Shown here: piece after piece, positions 36,540 to 45,402 of the stretch
Numbering within the stretch: position 1 is the stretch's first letter
Layout: each line of letters starts with the position of its first letter
Assembly: GCA_016703895.1 (NCBI GenBank)
Contig: JADJBE010000001.1
Location: 373,501 to 437,500, forward strand
Direction: 5' to 3'
DNA length: 64,000 bases
From: Pseudomonadota bacterium
GTDB lineage: Bacteria; Pseudomonadota; Gammaproteobacteria; Steroidobacterales; Steroidobacteraceae
Position numbers and translations under genes: made by a program
The notes under the pieces: generated by a model
Database searches by the model: none
What the model saw: the letters and a program-made list of their open reading frames with translations, nothing else
What the model was told of the DNA's origin: nothing

Positions 36540-37040
36540 TTAGGCAGTGCCGAGAAAGTGATCGAATAAACAGCAGAGGGTTGGCATGCAGTCGCTCAAG
36601 CGATGGTCGCTATTCAAAACGTGCAGGCTGTAGCGATGCCGCGCCGCGAATTGCACGGTCTGCTCATACCTAACCACGTCGTCGCGCCAACCTTGCACCA
36701 GCGTCACCGGGCAATCGAGCGCCGTATCCAGCAACGACGGTAAGCCCGGCAGCAGCAATGCAGGAGCGAGGAGAAACACGGCCCGTGCGCGTAAGTCCGC
36801 CGCCGCGGCAACCGTGACGTAAGCTCCCATACTGGAGCCACACAGGATCGGCGCGTTCGGCAACGTGGCACAGTCGGCATGCAATTTGGCGACCCGCGCA
36901 CGCGCGTCATCGATGCCACGATAGTCGACCGAGTGAGTTGCGAAACCTTTGGCCCCAGCGACCGCGGCCAACGCGGTTATCTTGGTCCCCCACGGTCCGC
37001 TCTCCTGGCCGTGCGAAAAAACGACATGACGAGTTTCCAC
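36540..37040 (-). CDS. Small alpha/beta-hydrolase-like protein
   Basis: This 166-residue protein has F-S-H-G-Q-E-S-G near the N-terminus, the elbow G-S-S-M-G (Ser at about 70), a D in Q-G-W-R-D-D-V-V and H in N-S-D-H-R-L-S, so a complete Ser/Asp/His triad is visible in a compact fold. It resembles the short YcfP/dienelactone-hydrolase-like group. Its stop is 4 bp before plsB. Substrate unknown. Confidence 0.8.
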   Translation of the reverse strand: METRHVVFSHGQESGPWGTKITALAAVAGAKGFATHSVDYRGIDDARARVAKLHADCATLPNAPILCGSSMGAYVTVAAAADLRARAVFLLAPALLLPGLPSLLDTALDCPVTLVQGWRDDVVRYEQTVQFAARHRYSLHVLNSDHRLSDCMPTLCCLFDHFLGTA

Positions 37041-37080
37041 CCACGAATTGTAACGCCCTGCTGCAATGCGATTGCGGATA

Positions 37081-37440
37081 TCAGCCCTTGGGCACCCATA
37101 GCAGTCGGTCCATCTCGTCTACTGAGCCACGCGACACGACGACGCGGCCGTTTTTGACGTCCCAGCCCTCCCGCTGCAAGCGCCGGACCTGTTCGTGAAA
37201 GGGTGCGCTGCCCGCCGCAAAGGCGATGCGCCCCTGGGCGGCCGTGACACGGTGCCAGGGTACTCGCTGATCGGCCACCTTGCGTAGCGTGCTGCCGACC
37301 AGTCGAGCTCTACCAGGCAAACCGGCGCGGCGCGCAATTTCACCGTAACTCGCCAGCTTGCCACGTGGCAACGCTCGGATCGCTCGCAGTATCGCGGTCT
37401 CGCGACCCGCCACAGTGGTTAGTGTCGCGGTGGCGACCAT
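37081..37440 (-). CDS. Alkyltransferase-like protein (MGMT family without active-site Cys)
   Basis: This 119-residue protein matches the DNA-binding half of O6-alkylguanine transferases: a helix-turn-helix core L-P-R-G-K-L-A-S-Y-G-E-I-A and the signature region V-P-W-H-R-V. The acceptor cysteine of P-C-H-R is replaced by Trp62, the hallmark of ATL proteins, which bind O6-alkylguanine without repairing it and hand the lesion to nucleotide excision repair. Its start overlaps the end of the cupin gene by 22 bp, so it looks co-translated with that gene. Confidence 0.9.
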   Translation of the reverse strand: MVATATLTTVAGRETAILRAIRALPRGKLASYGEIARRAGLPGRARLVGSTLRKVADQRVPWHRVTAAQGRIAFAAGSAPFHEQVRRLQREGWDVKNGRVVVSRGSVDEMDRLLWVPKG

Positions 37441-38279
37441 GGCTGACTAGCCAGCGCCGCCAGCTCAGCCGGCAGCTCAGGCTGGTAGTCGGGCTCGAAC
37501 GAGAATGGCAGCGCTTGCTGCGACCAGGTGTTCTGATGATGGCCGTCGACGAACCGCACCAGCGACAGGGAACCGCGCCGCGAGCCAAACGGACCATGCC
37601 ACTTGCCCGGTGGCCGCCAGAAGTAGGCGCCTTCGTACATGACGCCACGCTCGCCGGTTATCTCGCCGCCTAACAAGTACATTTCCTCGACACAGTCGTG
37701 CTGCAATTGCGCCTCGCGGAAATCCCGCGGATGGGTCTGTGCGCCAGTCGCGAGCAGGATGGTCTTGGCACCCGTCGCGGGAACGTACCGCAACACTTTG
37801 TGGCTCAGACGCAGAAACTGCACGGCCGGATCGATATCTGCCGTGGTCCACGGCATCGCGTAGGTGTCGATACGTTCGATCAACCCGTTGGGCTCGCTGG
37901 CACTCGCGCTGGCACTCGCGCTCGCCCACGGCTTGCGCGCAGGGCCGACATTGAAGAACGCCAACACCACGGCCCCGGCGCGACTAGTGAGCGACTGGTA
38001 GCGATAACCCGCCGGCAGAAACGCATAGCCATCCAGCCCGTACTCGCGGGAGTTGATCTCGATGCCACCCTCGAGCACGAACAATTCGAAATCAGCGGCT
38101 AACACGAACTCGCGGTCGGTAAACCCGGGCGCAAACTGCAGCAATGCGGTCATGCCACCGTTGTCAGTGTCGGCACTCAGCGTCTTGCAGGCGAGCGGTC
38201 GCCAAGCCCAGCCCTGCAAGCCAGACTCCACCCAGGGAAGCTGCGGGGCATGGATGAATTCGACGTGAGGGCGGGCCAC
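37419..38279 (-). CDS. Cupin-domain protein (DUF4437-like)
   Basis: This protein of about 286 residues has two cupin-like halves: one around F-E-L-F-V-L-E-G-G-I-E-I and one around V-E-E-M-Y-L-L-G-G-E-I-T followed by P-G-K-W-H-G-P. The second half carries H and E residues that could bind a metal. A short Ala-Ser repeat (about 118-127) links them. The start is GTG, two bases after the stop of the sheath-like gene, and the 3' end overlaps the ATL gene. Function unknown. A dioxygenase or aminohydrolase-type activity is only a possibility. Confidence 0.7.
   Translation of the reverse strand: MARPHVEFIHAPQLPWVESGLQGWAWRPLACKTLSADTDNGGMTALLQFAPGFTDREFVLAADFELFVLEGGIEINSREYGLDGYAFLPAGYRYQSLTSRAGAVVLAFFNVGPARKPWASASASASASEPNGLIERIDTYAMPWTTADIDPAVQFLRLSHKVLRYVPATGAKTILLATGAQTHPRDFREAQLQHDCVEEMYLLGGEITGERGVMYEGAYFWRPPGKWHGPFGSRRGSLSLVRFVDGHHQNTWSQQALPFSFEPDYQPELPAELAALASQPWSPPRH
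37899..37922. repeat. Two 12-bp tandem repeats encoding Ser/Ala
   Basis: GGCACTCGCGCT occurs twice in tandem, with partial copies on both sides. On the minus strand it encodes an Ala-Ser-Ala-Ser linker of the cupin protein. The unit is a multiple of three, so copy-number change would keep the frame. Confidence 0.75.
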
Positions 38280-38281
38280 CG

Positions 38282-39922
38282 CTACGCCCCCTCCAGCGCT
38301 TCAGCGGCTATGCCACGCAAAATCGCTGTTTCGATTTCTTCGGTCACCTGACCTTGAGAAGTGGTCATGCGATTGACGCTGACCGGTTTGACTCTGCTCG
38401 TGCCACCACGGTGTGTCACCAGGCAGGCATGAAACTCCCCCGGGCGTGACGCGGCAAAACCGAATAGCAAACTGACACTCCCGGCCGCAGCTTGCACGGC
38501 GTCGTTGACGCGCTGATCGCAGATGACAAAAAAACTGTCCTCCGCCGCGCGGCCGACGAAAGCGCCATCGTGAAATAGCGCGGTCAGAAACGCGTCGACT
38601 TGGCCGCGTGCGCGCCGCCACAAATCCGGGCCGTTCGTTTCAAACATCATCCAGCGAGTGCCGCTCGCGATCGACGCCATGATGAACAGCGCGAGTCGCC
38701 GACTCGACAGGTAGCGCCAATCCGTAGTCGCCACCGCACCCGCGGCGAGCGTGCGCGGGCTCGCCGACAAACGCGGCGGCAATCTCACGGTGGAGAGGAC
38801 ATTGATCCCGAGCTGCGCGAGACGCACGCGATCCACGTCCGGCACGACCCCTGACAACTTGAGACCGGGACGCAATGCGGCATCATCACCCTCAGCCGCG
38901 GCCCAAACCGGCCAGTTGTCGTCCCAACGCGAGATCAACCCTGCGGCCGCACCTGAAGACGCGAAGGTCTCGACCCGGCCACGCAGCCGGTCATAGGCGG
39001 CGATGCGCGGGTAGAACATCGCCGCGTTCTCGCTGCGGAATGGCCACTTGGGGAACTGCTCCAGCGCACTCTTCGGGTCCCGCCAACTGGCCGGCGGGTC
39101 CACGATGAGAATCGCATGGTGATCGCGACAGAAACGTGCCGCCACCAGCAAACTCGACAGGCCCACGTCTTGCGTGCGCGTTAGCGGCGGTATGCATAGC
39201 AGATTGAAGGGTGGTGCCGACTTGAGCGCAAAGATGCCGCTCTCTTTGATGCTGCTGCCGATGATGTCGTAGTCGCTGAGGGCGGCACCGTCATCGCCAT
39301 CGGGATTCGAGCCTACATAACCGACCACGGCCCCGGACGCCTGGGGTGGCGTGCGGTCCGGGCGTTGCGCCGGCAACGTGCCATGCAGTCTCACCAGACG
39401 CGACTCGGTCAGCGCATCGGCAACGAAACGCGTTGCATCTGGCAGAATCGACAGACTGCGCAGAATCTCCTGGTCTTCAATTTGTTCGGAACCAGCCGCC
39501 CGGACACGTTGCAGCACGAGATTGAACCGGTCGACATCTGTCGCCGCAATGCCGTCGTAATCAACTGACGCTCGCAGATACTCGCGCGATCCGGGCGCCA
39601 GCGCGCGCAACGTCAAGAACGAATCGCCGGCGGGTAAGGTGACCGTCGGTGGCCGTGCACCATTGACTACCCTAACAACGAGCGCGACGCGGCCGCCATT
39701 TTCGAAGAACTGCTCAACGGCATAGGAGACCGTGGAAGGCTGCCACAGAGCACCGAAAATCTGCGCATATTCGGCGAAACTGCGAATACTGACCGGTTGA
39801 TTCACCGGCCCCTTCAGCGTGCGTCCGATGAACGCAGCGACGTTGGAGGCCACGCGCGCAATGGCGTGGTGAGCGCCGCTTTCCTCCGCGACACTGAACC
39901 CGGAGACACTACTCTCAGCCAA
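38282..39922 (-). CDS. Orphan contractile-tail sheath-like protein
   Basis: This 546-residue protein resembles phage/R-pyocin-type tail sheath proteins. Support comes from the N-terminal region with V-A-A-F-I-G-R-T-L-K-G-P-V-N-Q-P and F-A-E-Y-A-Q-I-F-G, the segment F-N-L-L-C-I-P-P-L, and the C-terminal assembly region with W-R-Y-L-S-S-R-R-L-A-L-F-I and a late basic strand. No tube, baseplate, tape-measure or spike gene is nearby. Neighbours are a cupin gene (2 bp downstream), the ATL gene and a divergent-free 53 bp gap to the rhomboid gene. It may belong to an extracellular contractile injection system encoded elsewhere or be co-opted for another role. Confidence 0.75.
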   Translation of the reverse strand: MAESSVSGFSVAEESGAHHAIARVASNVAAFIGRTLKGPVNQPVSIRSFAEYAQIFGALWQPSTVSYAVEQFFENGGRVALVVRVVNGARPPTVTLPAGDSFLTLRALAPGSREYLRASVDYDGIAATDVDRFNLVLQRVRAAGSEQIEDQEILRSLSILPDATRFVADALTESRLVRLHGTLPAQRPDRTPPQASGAVVGYVGSNPDGDDGAALSDYDIIGSSIKESGIFALKSAPPFNLLCIPPLTRTQDVGLSSLLVAARFCRDHHAILIVDPPASWRDPKSALEQFPKWPFRSENAAMFYPRIAAYDRLRGRVETFASSGAAAGLISRWDDNWPVWAAAEGDDAALRPGLKLSGVVPDVDRVRLAQLGINVLSTVRLPPRLSASPRTLAAGAVATTDWRYLSSRRLALFIMASIASGTRWMMFETNGPDLWRRARGQVDAFLTALFHDGAFVGRAAEDSFFVICDQRVNDAVQAAAGSVSLLFGFAASRPGEFHACLVTHRGGTSRVKPVSVNRMTTSQGQVTEEIETAILRGIAAEALEGA

Positions 39923-39975
39923 CGGTCATCCTCGAGAAACCGGTAGGCAATGTAGCATAACCACGCTGCAGTGCA

Positions 39976-40698
39976 TCACCTGCCCGCGCGCCACAGTGGC
40001 ACGCTGCGGTATTTGAAAAACGGAATCAACACCATGCCGGCAATGAACCCGCCGATATGTGCTCCCCACGCAACCCCACCCTTGGCTTCACCAGCGGTAG
40101 TCACAGCATTGGCGCTGAAGACACCCATCACCAATTGCAGCAAGAACCACAACGCCAACACCCACACCGCCGGGAAGCGTCCGAGTTGGACGATGAAAAA
40201 GCCGATCGGCAGGCCAAGCAACACCCGCGCTCGCGGATAGAGCAGCATATAGGCGCCCAGCACGCCCGAGATTGCGCCGCTCGCGCCAACCATCGGCAGT
40301 ACCGACGCAGGATCGAGGAAGGCTTGCACGAGCGCGGCAGCAATGCCGCACACCAGGTAAAACAGGACGAAGCGCGCATGCCCCATCGAGTCCTCGATGT
40401 TGTTACCGAACACCCACAAGAACAGCATGTTGCCTGCCAGATGCAGGAAGCCGCCGTGCAAGAACATGGAGGTCAGCAGCGTCGCGGCGGGCGGCACCCA
40501 GACGAGATCCGTGGGCAACTGCTCCCCTCCGAACAACACAGCAGGTATGAGTCCGAGCGCGTAGGCAATCCGTTGCACCCCGGTTGGGCCCGCGAGAAAG
40601 TACTGCCACACGAACACCAGTACGCAGGCGACCATGATCGCGACGGTAACAATGGGTTTGGTGTTCGACGGATTGTCGTCGTGTAGCGGCAATACCAA
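39976..40698 (-). CDS. Rhomboid-family intramembrane serine protease
   Basis: This 240-residue protein has six predicted membrane helices. The catalytic serine is in G-A-S-G-A-I-S-G (S140) and the histidine in A-H-I-G-G-F (H214), with H-G-G-F-L-H-L-A-G-N-M in the first conserved loop. It cleaves membrane-spanning substrates. The best start is a TTG at 40698, two bases after the M1 aminopeptidase stop; no ATG precedes the first helix, so the start is uncertain. Confidence 0.88.
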   Translation of the reverse strand: MVLPLHDDNPSNTKPIVTVAIMVACVLVFVWQYFLAGPTGVQRIAYALGLIPAVLFGGEQLPTDLVWVPPAATLLTSMFLHGGFLHLAGNMLFLWVFGNNIEDSMGHARFVLFYLVCGIAAALVQAFLDPASVLPMVGASGAISGVLGAYMLLYPRARVLLGLPIGFFIVQLGRFPAVWVLALWFLLQLVMGVFSANAVTTAGEAKGGVAWGAHIGGFIAGMVLIPFFKYRSVPLWRAGR

Positions 40699-40700
40699 GG

Positions 40701-42629
40701 TCAGCGACCGTAAACTATTGGATCGAGCGTGGTGGCGGCAATCGGATGGTAGTTGCCGCGCGCCTTGGCATAGATCGCAGCGGCCCGCGCGGCACCCGCC
40801 GGCGTTTTCATCAAGTCCTCATAGAGCGGCTTGATGAGTTTGCGCCGTCCGATGGTCTCTAGATAGTTAGCGAGGCGCTCGTAAGCAGGCTCATAATTGT
40901 TACGAATCGCGATCCGCAACCAGCTATGCGCAATTTCATTGTTGCCGATCGCGGTCAGACCGAAAGCCTGGTCCAGCTCGGTCAATTTCACAGCTGGCGT
41001 TCGTGCCGGAAACTTGTTGAGAAAATGCAGCCACTCGTGTGTCGTCCAGTCTTTGCCTCGCAAAGACTCCACCGTGCGCTTACCGGCGAGCCAATCGCTG
41101 CGCGCGCCGTCGATCGCAACGAACGCGGGTGACTGCGGCAGTACCGCGAACTTCGGCAGGCCAGGCTGATAGATCCATTCGTCAATCTCGGCATCCGTGA
41201 CCAGACCGGGCTGTTTGGCAGTCAGATTGTCGGTGAGCCAGACTCGAAACTGCTCGGTCGAGATACTCTGAAACGCGAAGTGATCGAAGTAGCCGCGCAG
41301 AAACTCATCGAACTGCGCTCGCCCAAAACGTGACTCCAACCAACCGAGAAACAAGCGGCCTTTGTCGTAGGGTACGTTCGAAAAAACATCGTCGGGATCG
41401 CGACCTCGCAAGTCGATCGCGAGCCGCGTGTCGGCCGGCGGCAAGTCGGCCATGTCATCGCGCAGATCCTGCAGACCGAGCGTGTCTTCCATGTCATGGC
41501 GCCGCTCGCCGTACAGCGCCTGCACGATGCGCCGCTCGAGAAACACCGTGAAGCCTTCGTTGAGCCACAGATCGCGCCAGGTAGCGTTGGTGACGAGATT
41601 GCCTGACCAGGAGTGCGCCAGTTCGTGCGCGATCAGCGAGACGAGACTGCGGTCACCCGCCAGTACTGTCGGCGTGATGAAAGACAGCCGTGGATTCTCC
41701 ATGCCGCCGAACGGAAACGACGGCGGCAGAATCAATAGATCATAGCGACCCCAGCGGTACGGCCCAAACAACTGCTCCGAGGTCTCGAGCATCTTTTCAA
41801 CGTCAGCAAACTCGGCGGCGGCTGCCGCCAGCACCGGCGGCTCAGCGAACACGCCAGTACGTGGCCCGATGGCTTGGAACTCGAGCTTGCCGACGCCCAG
41901 CGCCAGTAGGTAGGACGGGATCGCCTGCGGCATCGCGAACTGGTAAACACCGTCGGGCGCAAGATCGAGTGCGTTCGACGCGCTCATCACCGCGCGCAGG
42001 CCCGCCGGCACACGGATCACCGCGTTGTAAGTGAACCTCACCTGTGGCGAGTCCTGCAACGGCACCCAACTGCGGGCATTGATCGCCTGCGACTGGGTGT
42101 AGAGATACGGGTCGGTCTTGCCAGCCGTCTGCGCCGCGGGCACCCACTGCAGGCCAGACGCCTCGGGGCGAGTCTGATAAGAAATCCGCAACTTGAACTC
42201 GGCGGCGTCGAGCTCGGCGGGCAATTCGATTAGCAGTGGCGTGCCCAGGGCGCGATCATATTCGCCCTTCAGAAACCCTAGCGGCAGCACTTCGCCGCTG
42301 TCTGCCAACCACCAGACGTTGCGGATCGTTAGGTCGCGCGTATCCAGGCGCAGCTCACGCTTACCTGCCACGAGTCGCTCGACTGACAACTCGGCAACGC
42401 CGCTCAGGATCTGTTGCTCGAACAATACTTGCAGTTCGAGATCGAGGTGTCGAACGCGAAACTCTTCGATGTTGGCGAGCGTGTGGTAGTCGCGACCCGG
42501 TTCTATCGGTGACTCCGCGTCAGCCGCGAACGCTAAGCCAGATGGCGCAAACAACAAACAAAGGACCAGCAGCCCAGCGAGTCCGGACGAGCAGATGCCG
42601 CGGAGGCGGCGCACAACTAGGATATTCAT
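40701..42629 (-). CDS. M1-family zinc aminopeptidase, exported
   Basis: This protein of about 642 residues has a signal peptide (ends A-F-A-A-D), the exopeptidase motif G-G-M-E-N, the zinc motif H-E-L-A-H (H335, H339) and the downstream ligand in N-E-G-F (about E358). The C-terminal helical domain resembles leukotriene A4 hydrolase-type M1 enzymes. It should cleave N-terminal residues of periplasmic peptides. I use the ATG at 42629; an in-frame extension to 42809 is a basic/cysteine-rich stretch overlapping the L,D-transpeptidase gene and not credible. Confidence 0.9.
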   Translation of the reverse strand: MNILVVRRLRGICSSGLAGLLVLCLLFAPSGLAFAADAESPIEPGRDYHTLANIEEFRVRHLDLELQVLFEQQILSGVAELSVERLVAGKRELRLDTRDLTIRNVWWLADSGEVLPLGFLKGEYDRALGTPLLIELPAELDAAEFKLRISYQTRPEASGLQWVPAAQTAGKTDPYLYTQSQAINARSWVPLQDSPQVRFTYNAVIRVPAGLRAVMSASNALDLAPDGVYQFAMPQAIPSYLLALGVGKLEFQAIGPRTGVFAEPPVLAAAAAEFADVEKMLETSEQLFGPYRWGRYDLLILPPSFPFGGMENPRLSFITPTVLAGDRSLVSLIAHELAHSWSGNLVTNATWRDLWLNEGFTVFLERRIVQALYGERRHDMEDTLGLQDLRDDMADLPPADTRLAIDLRGRDPDDVFSNVPYDKGRLFLGWLESRFGRAQFDEFLRGYFDHFAFQSISTEQFRVWLTDNLTAKQPGLVTDAEIDEWIYQPGLPKFAVLPQSPAFVAIDGARSDWLAGKRTVESLRGKDWTTHEWLHFLNKFPARTPAVKLTELDQAFGLTAIGNNEIAHSWLRIAIRNNYEPAYERLANYLETIGRRKLIKPLYEDLMKTPAGAARAAAIYAKARGNYHPIAATTLDPIVYGR

Positions 42630-42690
42630 GCGGGCACTGTAGCGCGCCCGGCGATGATTCGCTCGTGTCGATCTGGCAGTGCAACGGCAC

Positions 42691-43911
42691 TTAGGGAGTG
42701 GCTGGCTTGCGCGCGCTGGGTCCGGGGGACTGGGGATCACGGTCGGACAGCAATTCGCGGAACTCGGCTTCATCGACCGGCAGGTCCGACGCGCCATCCC
42801 AAGTGGCACCGGCGGGCACTTCGTTGCGCACGCGCGGCGCTGCCGCGACCAACTGTTCGAGTGACGCCTCGCCGGCCACTATCGCAACCGGTATGCCATG
42901 CGGTTCATGGGCGATCTTGGAGATGACTTCCCAGTCGACGGTTTCACCGCGCTCTTTGAGTTTTTTCTCGATACGATCCGCCAACGCACGGCTCAGCAAC
43001 TTGCGGCGCGCCTTCTGCCAGTCGCGTGGGTCGTCCTCGAGCACGTCGTAGGCTTGCAGGTGCAGTTCGCCCGCATGCCAGCCGAACACGAATGGCTGGT
43101 TTACGACCCGTACGGCAGCACCGTTTGGCACCTGCTCAAACAAGGCAGCGATATCCTCCGGAAACAGCCGGATACAACCGTGGCTGGATCGCAGTCCGAC
43201 ACCAGCCGGCTTGTTAGTGCCGTGCACCAGGTAGCTAGGCCAGCCAAGATAGAGCGCGTGGCGCCCGAGAGGATTGTCCGGACCCGGGCCGACGACCGCC
43301 GGCAGATCCTCGCCGTTCTTGCGATGCTCGCGACGCACCGAGACTGGTGGCGTCCAGGTCGGGTCCTTCTTGCGCCGCGTGACCTTGGTGACGCCCTCGG
43401 GCGTCGCCCAACCGACTTTGCCAATGCCGATCGGGTAGGTGTAGACCACTTGCGGCTGGTTCTTCTCGCGCGGCTCGAAATAGAACAGCCGCATCGCCGC
43501 CACGTTGATCACAACACCGGTGCGCGGTGCATTCGGCAGAATGTAACGCGTGGGGACAATGACCTCGCGGCCTTCACCGGGCACCCAGGGATCGACATCT
43601 GGGTTGGCGCGTACGATCTCCTCGTAGCCCACATTGAAGCGACGCGCGATGTCCGTCAGGGTGTCTTCCTTGGAGGCCTTGGTGACCTGCACAACACCCA
43701 CGATGTCTTCATCGTCGCTGGCCAGCTCGAAGCGCTGCGTCGCGACGGGCGCGGGGTCGGCTGCTGGTGGCGGCGGCGGCGCAACGACTACCGCGCGCTT
43801 CTTGCTCCAAGGTGATGAATCCATCAAGGAGCAACCCGCCAGCAGTAAAGCAGCGATTATCAATAGAGCGGACGTGCCGGCGGAGCGGCCAAGAGTTGCA
43901 CGGGAAGTCAT
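42691..43911 (-). CDS. L,D-transpeptidase with LysM domain, lipoprotein
   Basis: This 406-residue lipoprotein (lipobox L-A-G-C) has a LysM domain (about 75-125, with D-T-L-T-D-I-A-R-R-F) that binds peptidoglycan and a YkuD catalytic domain with H-G-T and S-H-G-C-I-R-L (C246). It cross-links peptidoglycan (3-3 links) or attaches lipoproteins. The C-terminal extension after the catalytic domain is Pro/Glu-rich. Family: ErfK/YbiS/YcfS. Confidence 0.93.
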   Translation of the reverse strand: MTSRATLGRSAGTSALLIIAALLLAGCSLMDSSPWSKKRAVVVAPPPPPAADPAPVATQRFELASDDEDIVGVVQVTKASKEDTLTDIARRFNVGYEEIVRANPDVDPWVPGEGREVIVPTRYILPNAPRTGVVINVAAMRLFYFEPREKNQPQVVYTYPIGIGKVGWATPEGVTKVTRRKKDPTWTPPVSVRREHRKNGEDLPAVVGPGPDNPLGRHALYLGWPSYLVHGTNKPAGVGLRSSHGCIRLFPEDIAALFEQVPNGAAVRVVNQPFVFGWHAGELHLQAYDVLEDDPRDWQKARRKLLSRALADRIEKKLKERGETVDWEVISKIAHEPHGIPVAIVAGEASLEQLVAAAPRVRNEVPAGATWDGASDLPVDEAEFRELLSDRDPQSPGPSARKPATP

Positions 43912-43970
43912 CGTCGGATTATGGCATTGCGCCCTGCCGGGACCGACTGTCTGCGATTGGCTACAGGCGG

Positions 43971-44468
43971 CTACAGCAGCACCGGTTGGTTGGGTAGCTC
44001 GTCCCGATCACCGCCCGAATGCGGAAAATGCCGCGCGAGGAGTGCGCCAATCCGCTGCACACCGATCACCGCGCCCGCCGCGAAATCGCCGCTGCGGAAC
44101 TGCGCCTCCATCTCCTTGCAGACCACCTGCCAGTCCGCATCGGGGACGCGCGCCGCGATGCCACGATCGGCAACGATCTCGACGTCGGTATCGGCCATCA
44201 GGACGTAAATCAGCACGCCGGCATTGAGTTCCGTATCCCACACGCCGAGGTGGCCAAACACCTGCAACGCCCGCTGGCGAGGCGACACCTCGTGCCAGAG
44301 TTCCGGCAGATCGAACGCGGTCTCCACTGCAAAGCGGATCTCCCCGGCGTGGCGTGACTCGACATCGCGAATAGCTGCCTCGATCTGCTCGAGCACGGCC
44401 GGGGTAAACCGTCGGCGTGTGCCCCAGCTGGTGGCAAACAAATGCCGCAGCGTGCGCATCAATTGCAT
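43971..44468 (-). CDS. TPM-domain protein (soluble)
   Basis: This 165-residue protein is a TPM domain, with I-R-D-V-E-S-R-H-A-G-E-I-R-F-A near the start and the V-L-I-Y-V-L-M-A-D-T-D-V-E-I-V-A-D-R-G-I pattern. The start is chosen by a near-perfect ribosome site, GGAGGTGAT, just before the ATG at 44468. No signal peptide or membrane segment is seen. It follows the larger TPM gene by 13 bp. TPM proteins are mostly envelope or photosystem repair factors; function here is unknown. Confidence 0.85.
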   Translation of the reverse strand: MQLMRTLRHLFATSWGTRRRFTPAVLEQIEAAIRDVESRHAGEIRFAVETAFDLPELWHEVSPRQRALQVFGHLGVWDTELNAGVLIYVLMADTDVEIVADRGIAARVPDADWQVVCKEMEAQFRSGDFAAGAVIGVQRIGALLARHFPHSGGDRDELPNQPVLL

Positions 44469-44481
44469 GGCATCACCTCCA

Positions 44482-45398
44482 CTACCAACCGCCCGAGGCG
44501 CCACCGCCACCGAAACCACCGCCACCGCCGCCGAAGCCGCCGCCACCAAACCCTCCGCCACCGAAGCCGCCGCCGCCCCAGCCGCCACCACGCCAGCCGC
44601 CACGATGGGGACTGCTCGACCAGCGGCCGCCGCCGAGGGAACTCATCACTAGCGAAAAGAACAGGGCCAGCAAACCGGCGGCAACGGCAATGCCCAAGAT
44701 CGAACTAACGAGCCAGACCAGCATGCCCGTGGCACCGCCAGTGAAGATCGAACCCAGCGCGCGGCCAAAGATAGATCGCAAGATGACCGAGCCGATCAGC
44801 ACCGCAAAAACAGGAACGGCAGTAACTCAAGAATCGAGCTCGAACCATCCCAGCTCGGATCGGGCGGTGGCAAGGGCTCGCCGTCGACGACGCGCATCAT
44901 CCGGTCGAGTCCGGCGTCGATGCCACCGTAGTAGTCGTTCTGCTTGAATAGCGGCGTAACGGTCTGGTCGATGATGCGCTTGGCAATGGCGTCCGGCAGC
45001 GCGCCTTCCAGTCCGTAACCCACCTCGATACGCATTCGACGGTCGTCTTTGGCGACGATCAGGATCGCGCCATCGTCGACTTGCTTGCGACCCGGCTTCC
45101 AGGCGTCGGCCAAACGAATGCCGAACTGCGCAATGTCCTCGGGCTGGGTCGTCGGCAGCATCAGCACCGCGATCTGCGAGCCTTTGCGCGCCTCGAACTC
45201 CGCCAGCTTTGACTCGAGCGCACTCTGCTCGTTGGCCGTCAACGTACCGGTGAGATCAATGACCCGGGCCTCATAAGCGGGAATCGCTACGAGACCTTGT
45301 GCCAGCAGCCCGGGCGCGATGAGCAGCGTCAGCAAGGCGCTGACCAAGGTCAGCGCCGTTCGACGCGCAGTCCGGCCTTGCACCACGGGTGCAGTCAA
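44482..45398 (-). pseudogene. Exported TPM-domain protein with Gly-rich tail, one frameshift
   Basis: Two frames make one protein of about 305 residues. The N-terminal frame gives a signal peptide (L-L-A-Q-G) and a full TPM domain (Y-E-A-R-V-I-D-L-T-G-T-L ... G-A-I-L-I-V ... V-G-Y-G-L-E). The second frame gives two membrane helices and a long Gly/Trp/Phe tail. The join fits one missing base in the T5 run (A5 at 44806-44810 on the plus strand), restoring F-F-A-V-L-I-G. The start is a TTG near 45398 or a nearby GTG; no ATG fits. It follows lemA within a few bases, a common LemA-TPM pairing. Confidence 0.82.
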
Positions 45399-45402
45399 GT
45401 GA

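Noticed and set aside
38282..39922. A prophage or complete injection system around the sheath-like gene.
   Set aside because: Neighbouring genes on both sides are chromosomal (cupin, ATL, rhomboid, plsB) and no other tail, capsid or lysis gene is present.
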